Below are positions 35,245 through 44,417 of a DNA stretch of 49,014 bases, one piece after another. Position numbers and translations under genes: made by a program. This stretch comes from Velocimicrobium porci. GTDB taxonomy: Bacteria > Bacillota > Clostridia > Lachnospirales > Lachnospiraceae. The notes below the pieces were generated by a model. The model did not search any database. It saw only the letters and a list, made by a program, of their open reading frames with translations, and was not told where the DNA came from. How positions within the stretch are numbered: the first letter of the stretch is position 1; each line of letters opens with the position of its first letter. The stretch is from positions 1 through 49,014 of the forward strand of contig NZ_VUMT01000018.1 of NCBI RefSeq assembly GCF_009696045.1, in the 5' to 3' direction.

Positions 35245-36388
35245 ATATATAATCACTCATCACAGGCTGAAGTCCCTGATTTTTAATTGCCTGATAAATA
35301 TCTTCAACCGAACGATCATCTGAAATTTCAAACTGTTCATCCCCTTTTGCTTCACCCATATGTCCTCCAATTCCGACGTCAACTCCCGCTGATATTTTCG
35401 TTGCCGCAATCGAAATAACATGATCTCGAAACCGTTTTCCCTCTCGGCTGGATATCGTAATTCCTGCAAATGGCATAAACAAACGATATGCCATAATAAC
35501 TTGCAATAACTGAGTTTCATGGACATCCTTTGGATTCATTGCTTCATGATTAATGATTGGTCGAAGTCTTGGACAGGAAAATGAAACTTCTGCATGGGGA
35601 TATTTTTTTTGTAATAAATATCCATGTAACCCCGTAGCAAAGGCATCTTTTCGAAAGTCATCCAGTCCCAGTAACGCTCCAAAACCAACGCCGCGAATTC
35701 CTCCCCTTATCGCCCGCTCCTGTGTATCAAAACGGTATGGAAAAACTCGTTTATTCCCTTCTAAATGAAGTGTTGCATATTTATCCGGATTATAAGTTTC
35801 CTGAAAAACAGTAACGAAATCTGCTCCACATTCATGAAGATACTGATATTCTCTTATATTCATTGGATATACTTCCAGCCCAATAACACTAAAATACTTT
35901 CGTGCTATTTTACACGCTTCTCCAATATAGGTGACATCAGACTGTGTCCGACTCTCCCCAGTCAATAAAAGAATTTCCTTTAATCCGGTATCCGCGATTG
36001 TCTTCATTTCGTTTTCTATTTCTTCTATATTAAGTTTTGCCCGTTTAATTGGATTATGGCAATTAAAACCACAATAGATACAATAATTTTCACAATAGTT
36101 TGCTATGTACAATGGAGTGAATAAATAAATTGAATTACCAAAATGTTTTCTTGTTTCCATCTGTGCTTTTCTTGCCATCGGTTCTAAAAACGGCAATGCA
36201 GCAGGTGACAAATAAGCACCAAAATCATCTACTGTGCAAGTTTCATGCTCCAATGCACGAATGACATCGGATTCTTTATAAGTCTCATATTGATAATTTT
36301 TTGTCCGTTCTATAACCTGGGAAAGAATTTCAGAATCAATCTGTTCCATCCCTTCTTTATAAGTCATATGATCTTGTTTTTGTTCCAT
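35237..36388 (-). CDS. thiH: 2-iminoacetate synthase ThiH
   Basis: 383 residues, radical SAM: IANYCENYCIYCGFNCHN has CX3CX2C. LLTGESRTQSD and GVGFGALLGLDDFRKDAF are ThiH/BATS-domain blocks. It cleaves tyrosine to dehydroglycine for thiazole formation, the anaerobic route, in place of ThiO. Sits between thiG and tenI. Confidence 0.95.
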   Translation of the reverse strand: MEQKQDHMTYKEGMEQIDSEILSQVIERTKNYQYETYKESDVIRALEHETCTVDDFGAYLSPAALPFLEPMARKAQMETRKHFGNSIYLFTPLYIANYCENYCIYCGFNCHNPIKRAKLNIEEIENEMKTIADTGLKEILLLTGESRTQSDVTYIGEACKIARKYFSVIGLEVYPMNIREYQYLHECGADFVTVFQETYNPDKYATLHLEGNKRVFPYRFDTQERAIRGGIRGVGFGALLGLDDFRKDAFATGLHGYLLQKKYPHAEVSFSCPRLRPIINHEAMNPKDVHETQLLQVIMAYRLFMPFAGITISSREGKRFRDHVISIAATKISAGVDVGIGGHMGEAKGDEQFEISDDRSVEDIYQAIKNQGLQPVMSDYIYV

Positions 36389-36397
36389 GCGCTCCTC

Positions 36398-37189
36398 CTA
36401 CTCTTCTTCTAAAAATCCTGTCAATGGAGAAGAAGCAGAAGCACCTTTTTTAAGCACTCTTCCAAGACCGGCCAAATACGCCTGCCTTCCCGCTTCAATT
36501 GCTTTTTTAAATGCTTCTGCCATCTGTGGGATATCTCCTGCCGTTGCAATCGCTGTATTTGCCATAATTGCTGTCGCTCCCATTTCCATCGCTTCACATG
36601 CCTGAGATGGTTTTCCAATACCGGCATCGACAATAATTGGCAATTCCATCTCATCAATTAATATTTGAATAAATTCCTTTGTACAGATTCCCTTATTCGA
36701 ACCAATCGGTGCACCAAGCGGCATAATAGAAGCAGCTCCTGCATCCCTTAATGCCCTCGCAACATTTAAGTCCGGATACATATACGGCATTACGATAAAC
36801 CCTTCTTTTGACAAAATTTCTGTCGCTTTTACCGTTTCATAATTATCCGGTAACAGATACTTCGAATCATTAATAATTTCTATTTTAATAAAATCTCCAC
36901 AACCGATTTCTCTTGCCAATCTTGCAATTCGTACTGCCTCCTCTGCATTTCTGGCACCAGATGTATTTGGAAGCAAAGTAGCTTCCTTTGGAATATAATC
37001 TAAAATATTTTCTGTTCCTCCTATATTTGCCCTTCGAAGTGCCAAAGTAATAATTTGTGCATCTGCCTGTTTTATTGCAGCCTCAATCAGTTCTAAAGAA
37101 TACTTTCCTGAGCCTAAAATAAACCGGGAATGAAACTCATGTCCTCCTACACTCCATGTATCGTTTTTTTCTTTTCTATTTGTCCCCAT
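36398..37189 (-). CDS. thiG: Thiazole synthase ThiG
   Basis: 263 residues, TIM barrel: [61 protein letters not shown] (the catalytic Lys region), [20 protein letters not shown] and [15 protein letters not shown]. It joins deoxyxylulose phosphate, dehydroglycine from ThiH and sulfur from ThiS thiocarboxylate. Confidence 0.96.
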   Translation of the reverse strand: MGTNRKEKNDTWSVGGHEFHSRFILGSGKYSLELIEAAIKQADAQIITLALRRANIGGTENILDYIPKEATLLPNTSGARNAEEAVRIARLAREIGCGDFIKIEIINDSKYLLPDNYETVKATEILSKEGFIVMPYMYPDLNVARALRDAGAASIMPLGAPIGSNKGICTKEFIQILIDEMELPIIVDAGIGKPSQACEAMEMGATAIMANTAIATAGDIPQMAEAFKKAIEAGRQAYLAGLGRVLKKGASASSPLTGFLEEE

Positions 37190-37213
37190 TCCTATTTTCC
37201 TTTCTATTCTGTT

Positions 37214-38017
37214 TTATTGTTCTATAATAATCTCTAGTATTTTATTCGCCTGATGACCCGCACAAATTCCAACCCGAGGTGCCATCAAACTATTTCCTGC
37301 TCCCGCATCACTGATTCCATCACCACATAAGTAAAAGTGTCCTGTAATTTGTTTTGTTTTAATTTCATTGCTCTTTCCATACCCTGCCATGCCCGAAGCT
37401 GCTACCAGCCATTTTTCTGGATAAATTGTAAGAACCTCATTGACTATCATCGCCTTTGTCTTAGGATTGTCAACCGCTTCACAAATAATCATATCCCGTT
37501 GCAAAACCTGTTCTATATTTGTTTCATCTATTTTTTTTCGTTCTGCAGTTACTTTTACAAATGGATTGACTTGCTTTATTTCCTGTTCTAACGCTTCTAC
37601 CTTTGGTATCCCAAGATGACTCATCCGGTATGCCTGACGATTTAAATTACTTGGTTCCACAACATCATAGTCAACAATATGCAATTCTCCGATTCCACAT
37701 CTCGCAAGCTCTATCGCAATATGGGAACCAAGTCCTCCAAGTCCTATAATAGCAACTCTTGCCTTACTGATTTTTTTTTGAACATCTTTCGAATTTCTTG
37801 CATAAAGCATATGTTCCCACTCTTTTTTTGATGGAAATACTCCTTTTTTCATGAAAATAATCTCCATATTTTCTTTTAATCTGCAATCCTCATCCGTCTG
37901 ATATCCATCTAATATTGTCACAACTTCTTCTGACGCAAACAGCGAAATTTGAAGTTCTTTTAATGTCGTTTTATTTGTGGCTGTTCTCTCACCATTTACA
38001 AATACAACCATCTTCAT
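37214..38017 (-). CDS. thiF: ThiS adenylyltransferase ThiF with an N-terminal ThiS-like domain
   Basis: 267 residues. Residues 1-60 look like a ubiquitin/ThiS fold ([39 protein letters not shown]) but without the C-terminal Gly-Gly. The E1-like domain follows: [21 protein letters not shown] (nucleotide loop), [15 protein letters not shown] and [17 protein letters not shown]. It activates the C-terminus of ThiS. Overlaps thiS by ATGA. CxxC zinc motifs of longer ThiF/MoeB proteins are not seen. Confidence 0.92.
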   Translation of the reverse strand: MKMVVFVNGERTATNKTTLKELQISLFASEEVVTILDGYQTDEDCRLKENMEIIFMKKGVFPSKKEWEHMLYARNSKDVQKKISKARVAIIGLGGLGSHIAIELARCGIGELHIVDYDVVEPSNLNRQAYRMSHLGIPKVEALEQEIKQVNPFVKVTAERKKIDETNIEQVLQRDMIICEAVDNPKTKAMIVNEVLTIYPEKWLVAASGMAGYGKSNEIKTKQITGHFYLCGDGISDAGAGNSLMAPRVGICAGHQANKILEIIIEQ

Positions 38018-38211
38018 CCCCCTCCAACAAAACTGACAACTTCCAAAACATCCTCGTCTTTTAGTATCACCTTATCATATTCTTTTTTAGGAACAATCTT
38101 CCCATTTCGTTCAACTGCAACATATTCTTTTTGGTATCCGTTTTTTTGTAAAAACTCTGTAACTGTCAGATTTGCGATTTGTTCCATTGAAATGCCGTTT
38201 ACTTTTACCAT
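38014..38211 (-). CDS. thiS: Sulfur carrier protein ThiS
   Basis: 65 residues, beta-grasp, ending in SFVGGG with the terminal Gly-Gly used as thiocarboxylate. [20 protein letters not shown] and [20 protein letters not shown] are typical. Carries sulfur to ThiG. The stop overlaps the thiF start. Confidence 0.94.
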   Translation of the reverse strand: MVKVNGISMEQIANLTVTEFLQKNGYQKEYVAVERNGKIVPKKEYDKVILKDEDVLEVVSFVGGG

Positions 38212-38243
38212 AAAATAAAATCAATTCCTTTCTTTCAAGCTTT

Positions 38244-39023
38244 TTAAATCAAATAACTATGATTTAACGGACCGCTTCCCACGCCTAACTTTAATTTGGC
38301 ATTTAACGCTCCCGTTACATACTCTTTTGCCTTTTTAACACTTTCATATATATTATTGCCTTCCGCTAAATTACAGGCAATCGCAGAAGAAAGCGTACAA
38401 CCGGTTCCATGTGTATTCGGATTTGCCACCCGTTCACCGCAAATCCAATTTATATTATTATTCCAACACAATAAATCATCTGCCTGTTCTTTGCTATGCC
38501 CGCCTTTTATTAAGACACTGCCTGTTACCCATTTTTTCAAACGAGATCCTGCCTCTTCCATTTCTTCTCTTTTACTAATCTCTATCTCAGATAAAACGGA
38601 CGCTTCCGGAATATTAGGGGTAATAAGCTCCGCAATCGGAAGTAAACGAGTCTTTAACGTTTCTTCTGCCTCTTTGCACAGAAGCCTATTTCCACTTGTT
38701 GATACCATAACTGGGTCAACAACGATATGTTTTGCTTTGTAGTATTCTAATTTATCAGCAATTACTTCAATAATGTCCTTATTCGATACCATTCCTATTT
38801 TAACTGCATCGGGCTTTATATCACAAAATACACAGTCAATCTGTTTTGCCACAAATTCCGGTTCTACATCCATAATTCCATACACACCTGTCGTATTTTG
38901 AGCAGTTACTGCAGTAATAACACTCATTGCATACTGCTTATGAACCGTAATTGTTTTAATATCTGCTTGAATTCCCGCTCCCCCACTACAGTCAGAACCG
39001 GCAATTGTTAAGACCTTTAACAT
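38244..39023 (-). CDS. thiD: Hydroxymethylpyrimidine (phosphate) kinase ThiD
   Basis: 259 residues, ribokinase fold: LTIAGSDCSGGAGIQADIKT at the start, VVDPVMVSTSGNRLL, LITPNIPEASVLS, VLIKGGHS and NTHGTGCTLSSAIACNLAEG with the catalytic Cys/anion hole. Phosphorylates HMP and HMP-P. GGGAAGG precedes ATG. Confidence 0.95.
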   Translation of the reverse strand: MLKVLTIAGSDCSGGAGIQADIKTITVHKQYAMSVITAVTAQNTTGVYGIMDVEPEFVAKQIDCVFCDIKPDAVKIGMVSNKDIIEVIADKLEYYKAKHIVVDPVMVSTSGNRLLCKEAEETLKTRLLPIAELITPNIPEASVLSEIEISKREEMEEAGSRLKKWVTGSVLIKGGHSKEQADDLLCWNNNINWICGERVANPNTHGTGCTLSSAIACNLAEGNNIYESVKKAKEYVTGALNAKLKLGVGSGPLNHSYLI

Positions 39024-39078
39024 TTTCCTTCCCTCTTTCCATATGTTATATAAAATTTGGTTTAACCGTCGAAAGCAA

Positions 39079-39714
39079 TCAAAGAATCGCTTCCAACTCT
39101 TCCCGAAGCAGCTTTACTTCTGTTTTCACATCTTTCTTCGAAAAAATACCGGACACAATCGCAGTTCCTGCAATTTTACTTCCCTTTAAGTTTCGAATAT
39201 TTGATCGGTCAATCCCTCCAATTGCAACAACCGGAATTGAAACTGCCTCACATATCTCCTTCAAGGTTTCAATCGACATTGTTTTTGCGTCTTGCTTTGT
39301 CGAAGTTCCAAACACAGCACCAGAGCCGATATAATCCGCTCCCTCCCTCTCTGCTCTGATTGCCTGTTCTTTTGTTCTTGCCGTTGCACCAATTATCTTA
39401 CCCTCTCCAACGCGTTTTCTCGCCTCTTTTATACTCAAATCGTTTTGCCCCAAATGTACCCCATCGGCATTTACAGTCATTGCGATGTCTACATTATCAT
39501 TGATAATGAGTGGAACCTGGTACCTGGCACAAAGATTTTTTATCACTCTTGCCTCCTCCAAAAATTCATTAAATGAAAGCTTTTTTTCTCTTAACTGAAT
39601 TAAAGTAGCTCCTCCTTGTAATGCTTGTTCTACCTGCTCTGCTAAAGTATGCTCTGTTGTCCATTTTCGATCAGTCACTGCATACAATGTCATTCTTTTT
39701 TTATCCACTTGCAT
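39079..39714 (-). CDS. thiE: Thiamine-phosphate synthase ThiE
   Basis: 211 residues, TIM barrel with LYAVTDRKW, LIQLREKKLSFNEFLEEA, PLIINDNVDIAMTVNADGVHLGQNDLS, ADYIGSGAVFGTSTKQDA and VAIGGIDRSNI. Joins HMP-PP and thiazole phosphate. First gene after the TPP riboswitch. An ATG seven codons later is an alternative start. Confidence 0.95.
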   Translation of the reverse strand: MQVDKKRMTLYAVTDRKWTTEHTLAEQVEQALQGGATLIQLREKKLSFNEFLEEARVIKNLCARYQVPLIINDNVDIAMTVNADGVHLGQNDLSIKEARKRVGEGKIIGATARTKEQAIRAEREGADYIGSGAVFGTSTKQDAKTMSIETLKEICEAVSIPVVAIGGIDRSNIRNLKGSKIAGTAIVSGIFSKKDVKTEVKLLREELEAIL

Positions 39715-39767
39715 TTACTTGCATCTCCCCTTTCCAAACAAAAATCACAGACAAACTTCCTTATAAC

Positions 39768-39796
39768 AAAAAAGGAAAGCATGGTAAGTGCTTCCC
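39768..39796 (-). terminator. Terminator of the TPP riboswitch
   Basis: Minus strand GGGAAGCA, 7-base loop, TGCTTTCC (one G-U pair), then six T. Lies between the TPP aptamer and thiE, so thiamine pyrophosphate probably ends transcription here. Confidence 0.85.
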
Positions 39797-39813
39797 TAAA
39801 AATGTCCTTATAT

Positions 39814-39903
39814 GAATTCCTACGTTGGCATTACCCAAATCAGGTTATATGGGTCGAAGTTAATTACTTCCTCTCAGCCTGCCACTACAAGCTCCCCTTG
39901 TTT
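39814..39903 (-). ncRNA. TPP riboswitch (thi box)
   Basis: Minus strand holds the conserved blocks in order: GGGGAGC, GGCTGAGAGGAAG, GACCC, AACCTGAT, GGGTAATGCC, AACGTAGGAA. This is a full TPP aptamer in front of thiE with a terminator just after it. A plus-strand open frame into pheA overlaps it but is not coding. Confidence 0.96.
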
Positions 39904-39929
39904 GTTATTCGATTCTCTGTCTGGATTAA

Positions 39930-39958
39930 ATTCTAGCATAACAACTTATAAAATGCAA
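39930..39958 (-). promoter_or_regulatory. Promoter of the thiamine operon
   Basis: Minus strand TTGCAT (39958-39953), 17 bases, TAGAAT (39935-39930), about 25 bases ahead of the TPP aptamer. Confidence 0.75.
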
Positions 39959-39971
39959 TCCGTAAAAATTC

Positions 39972-40000
39972 TTGAACATAACTTTAACGTATTATATAAT
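39972..40000 (+). promoter_or_regulatory. Promoter of pheA
   Basis: TTGAAC (39972-39977), 17 bases, TATAAT (39995-40000), giving a short leader of about 20 bases; AAGGGGAG precedes the ATG at 40028. Confidence 0.75.
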
Positions 40001-40027
40001 AATAGAAATAAGAAAGGGGAGAAAAAA

Positions 40028-41164
40028 ATGCCAGATTTATCTAAAACAAGGGAAAAAATTGATTCTGTTGACAGGCAAATTGTAGCTCTTTTTGAAGAAC
40101 GTATGGCACTTGCCAAAGAAGTTGCCGAATATAAAATTCAAACGGGAAAACCAGTTCTTGACAAAAACCGCGAACAGCAAAAAATACAGTCATTAAAAGG
40201 GCTGGTTCAAAACGAATACAATGTCTATCCCGTAGAAGAATTATTTACCCAAATCATGTCAATTAGCCGAAAATATCAATATAGTCTAATCTCTCCTACA
40301 AAGGAAGAATTGCCTTATCATAAATTAGATTCTCTTCCTTCTAAAGATACTTCTACTGCAGTATACTTTGGTGAGCCTGGCTCTTACACCCAGCAGGCAA
40401 TGAATGACTATTTTGGTCCTTCTGTCAAAAGCTTTTCTGCCTCAACTTTCCAAAGTGTCATGGAGGCGGTACATAACCAAAAAGCAGATTATGGGGTATT
40501 GCCAATCGAAAATTCTTCAACCGGAGGTATTGACGATATTTACGACTTACTCGTACATTATGACAATAATATTATAGGAGAACACGTACTAAAAGTAGAC
40601 CATGTATTAGCCGGTCTTCCGGGTTCTTCAATTTCAGACCTAAAAAAAGTTTATTCGCATCCACAAGGAATTTTACAGTGTAAAAATTTTTTTGATTCTC
40701 ATCCGGAAATTAAAGCAGTTCCTTATAATAGCACTTCTGCCAGTGCAAAACGAATTGCTATGGAACACGACTGCTCAAACGGAGCAATCATAAGTCCTTA
40801 TGCTGCCAAATATTACAACCTTTCCATTTTACAAACCCATTTAAATTCGGAATATACCAATTCCACCCGCTTTATTGTAATTGCCAAGGAAAAAATATTT
40901 CTCACCAATGCCAATAAAGTCAGTATCTGTTTTGAATTACCCCATAAAAGCGGAAGCCTTTATAACATACTTTCCCATTTTATATATAATGACTTAAACA
41001 TGACCAAAATTGAGTCAAGACCAATTCAGGGAAAGCCTTGGGAATATCGCTTTTTTGTCGATTTTGAAGGAAATTTAACTAATCCGGGTGTAAAAAATGC
41101 TATTTATGGTATAAAAGAAGAGGCAGTCAGCTTGAAAATTTTAGGAAACTTTCAAACAATTTAA
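40028..41164 (+). CDS. pheA: Bifunctional chorismate mutase / prephenate dehydratase (P-protein)
   Basis: 378 residues from ATG 40028; the frame is open to 39812 but that part overlaps the TPP riboswitch and promoter. Residues 1-85 are an AroQ mutase (LSKTREKIDSVDRQIVALFEERMALAKEVAEYK). From about 110: VYFGEPGSYTQQAM, YGVLPIENSSTGGIDDIYDLL, the dehydratase part, with NSEYTNSTRFIVIAKE. A C-terminal ACT domain (SICFELPHKSGSLYNIL, KIESRPIQGKPWEYRFFVDF) should bind phenylalanine for feedback control. Makes phenylpyruvate. Confidence 0.96.
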   Translation: MPDLSKTREKIDSVDRQIVALFEERMALAKEVAEYKIQTGKPVLDKNREQQKIQSLKGLVQNEYNVYPVEELFTQIMSISRKYQYSLISPTKEELPYHKLDSLPSKDTSTAVYFGEPGSYTQQAMNDYFGPSVKSFSASTFQSVMEAVHNQKADYGVLPIENSSTGGIDDIYDLLVHYDNNIIGEHVLKVDHVLAGLPGSSISDLKKVYSHPQGILQCKNFFDSHPEIKAVPYNSTSASAKRIAMEHDCSNGAIISPYAAKYYNLSILQTHLNSEYTNSTRFIVIAKEKIFLTNANKVSICFELPHKSGSLYNILSHFIYNDLNMTKIESRPIQGKPWEYRFFVDFEGNLTNPGVKNAIYGIKEEAVSLKILGNFQTI

Positions 41165-41183
41165 CTGAAAGAGGGGGTTTTTG

Positions 41184-42197
41184 ATGAAACGTGCAATTAC
41201 AATTATAATTCTTATTCTTATCATTGGCAGTATCGGTGTTATTTCACATTTTTCGCAAAAAACATATTTTAACGATGAAACTGCGATTGGAAATACTGCC
41301 GGGAACTTACTAAATGGGGGAATCTTTTGTGAGGATAGCAATCTAATTTATTTTAGTAACCCAAATGATGATGGTGCACTTTATTCAATGGATTTAAACT
41401 GCAAAAATTTTAAAAAGCTTCATTCAGACAATGCCTCTTATATCAACGCTGCCGGAAAATATATTGTTTATGTCCGCGATAATCATAATCGAAACAAAGC
41501 AACTGGTGATTTTTTTAATTTTAATAGCGTCGGGATTTATCGTATTGATAAAAAAGGAAAACATATAAAAATGCTTTATAATAATCCTGCAAAGCTCACA
41601 TCCTTAAAAGGAAATTATATTTATTACCAACATTATAACGCAGATGACGGACTAAAATTTTATCGTGTTCGAATTGATGGAAAAGAAGAAAAAAAACTAA
41701 GTGATGAAGCAATTATTCCTGCTTCTTTTTCTGGCAACTTTCTTTATTATAATGGTCAAAAAAATAACCATAATATTTATACTATGGACACCAACAGTAC
41801 TTCCAGTAATTTACTTTACGAAGGAAACTGTTATACTCCGATTGCTACTGACAAATACATCTATTTTCTTTCTTTAAGCAATAACTACGCACTTGCAAGA
41901 ATTAATAAAGATGGAAGCAATCTGAAAATTTTGGGAAAAGAGCGGGTTTCTTTCTTCAATATCAGTAATAGTGGAAAATACCTTTACTATCAGGTAGATG
42001 GCGGTAATAACAATCGGCTTTGTAAACTTAATCTTGAAACTTTAAAAAGTAAAACACTCTTAGAAGGAGACTATAACAACATTCACGTAACAAGCAATTA
42101 TGTCTTCTTCCAAGAGTTTGATTCAAAAAAAATATATCGTTTATCCGTTAACAACGATTCGATTTCTACTTTTAATCCTCCGGTACTAGAGAATTAA
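41184..42197 (+). CDS. Membrane-anchored DUF5050-like beta-propeller protein
   Basis: 337 residues, ATG 41184 six bases after GAGGGGG. An uncleaved signal anchor at 4-24 (AITIIILILIIGSIGVI) and then repeated blades of about 45 residues with Y-x-Y/x-R-I-D-K-x-G patterns (GIYRIDKKGKHIKML, FYRVRIDGKEEKKL, LARINKDGSNLKIL). DUF5050 domains show this pattern. Probably outside the cell and of unknown function. Its 3' end overlaps the convergent folB-folK gene by 26 bases. Follows pheA by 19 bases, so likely cotranscribed. Confidence 0.75.
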   Translation: MKRAITIIILILIIGSIGVISHFSQKTYFNDETAIGNTAGNLLNGGIFCEDSNLIYFSNPNDDGALYSMDLNCKNFKKLHSDNASYINAAGKYIVYVRDNHNRNKATGDFFNFNSVGIYRIDKKGKHIKMLYNNPAKLTSLKGNYIYYQHYNADDGLKFYRVRIDGKEEKKLSDEAIIPASFSGNFLYYNGQKNNHNIYTMDTNSTSSNLLYEGNCYTPIATDKYIYFLSLSNNYALARINKDGSNLKILGKERVSFFNISNSGKYLYYQVDGGNNNRLCKLNLETLKSKTLLEGDYNNIHVTSNYVFFQEFDSKKIYRLSVNNDSISTFNPPVLEN

Positions 42198-43005
42198 GCA
42201 ATTCTTGATAAAGTTTTGTTACAGTCACTCCAAGCAATGGATGGATTTTTGCCGGTGCAATTTGGCTAAGAGGCTTTAGTACAAAGTCTCTTTTTGCCAT
42301 TTCTTTATGCGGAATCGTTAATGTTTCTTCCTGCATTACAATATCATCATAAAATATAATGTCTAAGTCTATTGTTCTTGGTCCCCAATGAATTTCCCGA
42401 ACCCTTTTTAAATCCTGTTCAATACTTCCAATCAGTTCAAGTACTTCCTCTGGTGTCCGAAGTGTTTTTATTTCCAATGCGCCGTTTAAAAAATCATCCT
42501 GAGGAACACCGCCATAAGGCTCTGTTATAATAAAGTCAGATACCCTTGTAACTCTTGTCAATTCATCTTCATCAAGTAATTGAATTGCACGTTTAAAGTT
42601 TGCCTCTTTATCTCCAAGGTTAGCTCCAATTGCCAGATAGCAGGTATGCCACCTTCGTTCCACTGTAACCGAAACCGTATCTAAAGGAAGTAAAATAGGC
42701 GCCCAGGGCTTTTTCAATTCAAGCAGTACCTTTTCAACAAATGGATAACGAAGTAAAAGTGCCTTTGCCAAATGTTCTACAACAGCTTCTAATAATTGAT
42801 AGGTATTTTGTTCCATAAATTTCTTTATATATTGAGCCGCCTCTGCATAATTAAGGGAACCGTTTAAATCATCTGTTTTCCCTGCTTTTCTTATATCGAA
42901 AAAAAACTCCGCAGTCACCATAAACTTTTGTCCCAGTACCGTTTCCTCCGGAAATACTCCATGATGACAAAATACTTCTAAATCTTTTATTGTTATCTTA
43001 TCCAT
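42172..43005 (-). CDS. Bifunctional dihydroneopterin aldolase / HPPK (FolB-FolK fusion)
   Basis: 277 residues. Residues 1-118 are DHNA: DKITIKDLEVFCHHGVFPEE, LNYAEAAQYIKKFM, LLEAVVEHLAKALL. Residues 120-277 are HPPK: CYLAIGANLGDKEANFKRA, TEPYGGVPQDDFLNGALEI, RVREIHWGPRTIDLDIIFYD and LTIPHKEMAKRDFVLKPL. It makes 6-hydroxymethyl-dihydropterin and its diphosphate, feeding FolP encoded just upstream. Last gene of the folate operon. Confidence 0.95.
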   Translation of the reverse strand: MDKITIKDLEVFCHHGVFPEETVLGQKFMVTAEFFFDIRKAGKTDDLNGSLNYAEAAQYIKKFMEQNTYQLLEAVVEHLAKALLLRYPFVEKVLLELKKPWAPILLPLDTVSVTVERRWHTCYLAIGANLGDKEANFKRAIQLLDEDELTRVTRVSDFIITEPYGGVPQDDFLNGALEIKTLRTPEEVLELIGSIEQDLKRVREIHWGPRTIDLDIIFYDDIVMQEETLTIPHKEMAKRDFVLKPLSQIAPAKIHPLLGVTVTKLYQELLNSLVPED

Positions 43006-43018
43006 AGCTTCAATCCTT

Positions 43019-43855
43019 TTACTTCTTTTTATTTCCGTTTGCCTTCAAAATGGCTTCCGTCATTTTAATTGCTCTGACATTTGCTTTTACATTGTGTACC
43101 CGTACAAAACCACATCCTTTCATCACTCCCATAACAGTAGTTACCATAGTTCCCTCTTCCCGCTCTGTTACCGGTAAGTCTAAGGTCAGCCCAATCATTG
43201 ATTTTCTTGAAGTGCCAAGAAGAACTGGAAGACCAAAACGATTAAATTCTTCCAGACGATTCACACATTCCAGATTCATTTCTAACGTTTTACCAAAGCC
43301 GACACCGGGATCAAGCACAATCTGTTCCTCTCTAATTCCTGCTTTTTTTGCAATTTCTAAAGATTCTTTTAAATCTTCCATTACATCATTTAAAAAATCA
43401 CCATACTCTGTATTATCCCTGTTATGCATAATACAAACAGGTACATCGTATTCCTTTACTACTGAAGCCATATTTACGTCATATTTTAAGCCCCAGATAT
43501 CATTCACGAAATCTGCCCCTGCTTTTAAAGCCTCTCTTGCAACATTTGCTTTGTAAGTATCAATTGATACCGGAATATCATATTGTTTTTTTATTTCACG
43601 AATAATTGGAACAACTCGTTCAATTTCCTCTTGCTCTGTTATCTGAACATGGTTTGGTCTTGTTGACTCTCCACCAACATCAATAATATCGGCGCCTTCT
43701 TCTATCATCTCTTTTACATGACTCATTGCACGTTCCAGAGAATTAAAACTGCCTCCGTCCGAAAAAGAATCCGGTGTAACATTTAAAATTCCCATTACAT
43801 ACGTATGCTTACCAATTGCAAAATCTCGATTTCCAATCCTCATCATTTTTACCAT
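43019..43855 (-). CDS. folP: Dihydropteroate synthase FolP
   Basis: 278 residues, TIM barrel: YVMGILNVTPDSFSDGG, ADIIDVGGESTRPNHV, PVSIDTYKANVAREALKAGADFVNDIWG, VLDPGVGFGKTLEMNLE, LLGTSRKSMIG and RVHNVKANVRAIKM. Joins pterin diphosphate and p-aminobenzoate; the sulfonamide target. Between folE and folB-folK, gap 4 bases to folE. Confidence 0.96.
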   Translation of the reverse strand: MVKMMRIGNRDFAIGKHTYVMGILNVTPDSFSDGGSFNSLERAMSHVKEMIEEGADIIDVGGESTRPNHVQITEQEEIERVVPIIREIKKQYDIPVSIDTYKANVAREALKAGADFVNDIWGLKYDVNMASVVKEYDVPVCIMHNRDNTEYGDFLNDVMEDLKESLEIAKKAGIREEQIVLDPGVGFGKTLEMNLECVNRLEEFNRFGLPVLLGTSRKSMIGLTLDLPVTEREEGTMVTTVMGVMKGCGFVRVHNVKANVRAIKMTEAILKANGNKKK

Positions 43856-43859
43856 TTTA

Positions 43860-44417
43860 CTACTCCTTAATTAGCTGAAAAACAAGTTTTTGCTTCACTT
43901 CATCTGTTGCAAAAACACCTTTTGTTACAAAACTGATTGTCTTAGATCCAGGCTTTTTAATTCCCCGCATTGTCATACACATATGCTCAGCCTCTATGAC
44001 TACCATAACTCCCAAAGGGTTTAAATACTCCATAATGTCATCTGCAATCTGTGTTGTCATCTGCTCCTGTATCTGAGCTCTTCTTGCATATACTTCGACT
44101 GTTCTGGCCAATTTGCTCAAACCAACGACTTTTCCGTCCGGTATATATGCAATATGAACTTTACCATAAAAAGGTAGAAAATGATGCTCACATACAGAAT
44201 AAAAGGTAATATCTTTTTCAAGCACAAGTTCATTGTGAGCTGCAGTAAATACTTTTGAAAGATGTTCCTTTGCATCCTTGTCTATTCCAGAAAATAATTC
44301 TTTGCACATTGAGCTGATTCTTTTTGGAGTTTCAACTAATCCTTCTCTATTAACATCTTCTCCAATTCCCTCAAGAAATAATTTGACCGCTTCCTGAATT
44401 TTCGTTTCATCTATCAT
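43860..44417 (-). CDS. folE: GTP cyclohydrolase I FolE
   Basis: 185 residues: [72 protein letters not shown] and [17 protein letters not shown]. Zinc ligands Cys and His in CEHH and MCM are present. First step of folate synthesis. Its ATG overlaps the folC stop. Confidence 0.97.
   Translation of the reverse strand: MIDETKIQEAVKLFLEGIGEDVNREGLVETPKRISSMCKELFSGIDKDAKEHLSKVFTAAHNELVLEKDITFYSVCEHHFLPFYGKVHIAYIPDGKVVGLSKLARTVEVYARRAQIQEQMTTQIADDIMEYLNPLGVMVVIEAEHMCMTMRGIKKPGSKTISFVTKGVFATDEVKQKLVFQLIKE

Noticed and set aside
39812-40027. 72-codon upstream extension of pheA
   Set aside because: It runs through the TPP riboswitch and both promoters; the mutase domain begins at ATG 40028 with a good SD.
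43050-43556. 168-codon plus-strand frame within folP
   Set aside because: Antisense shadow of folP.
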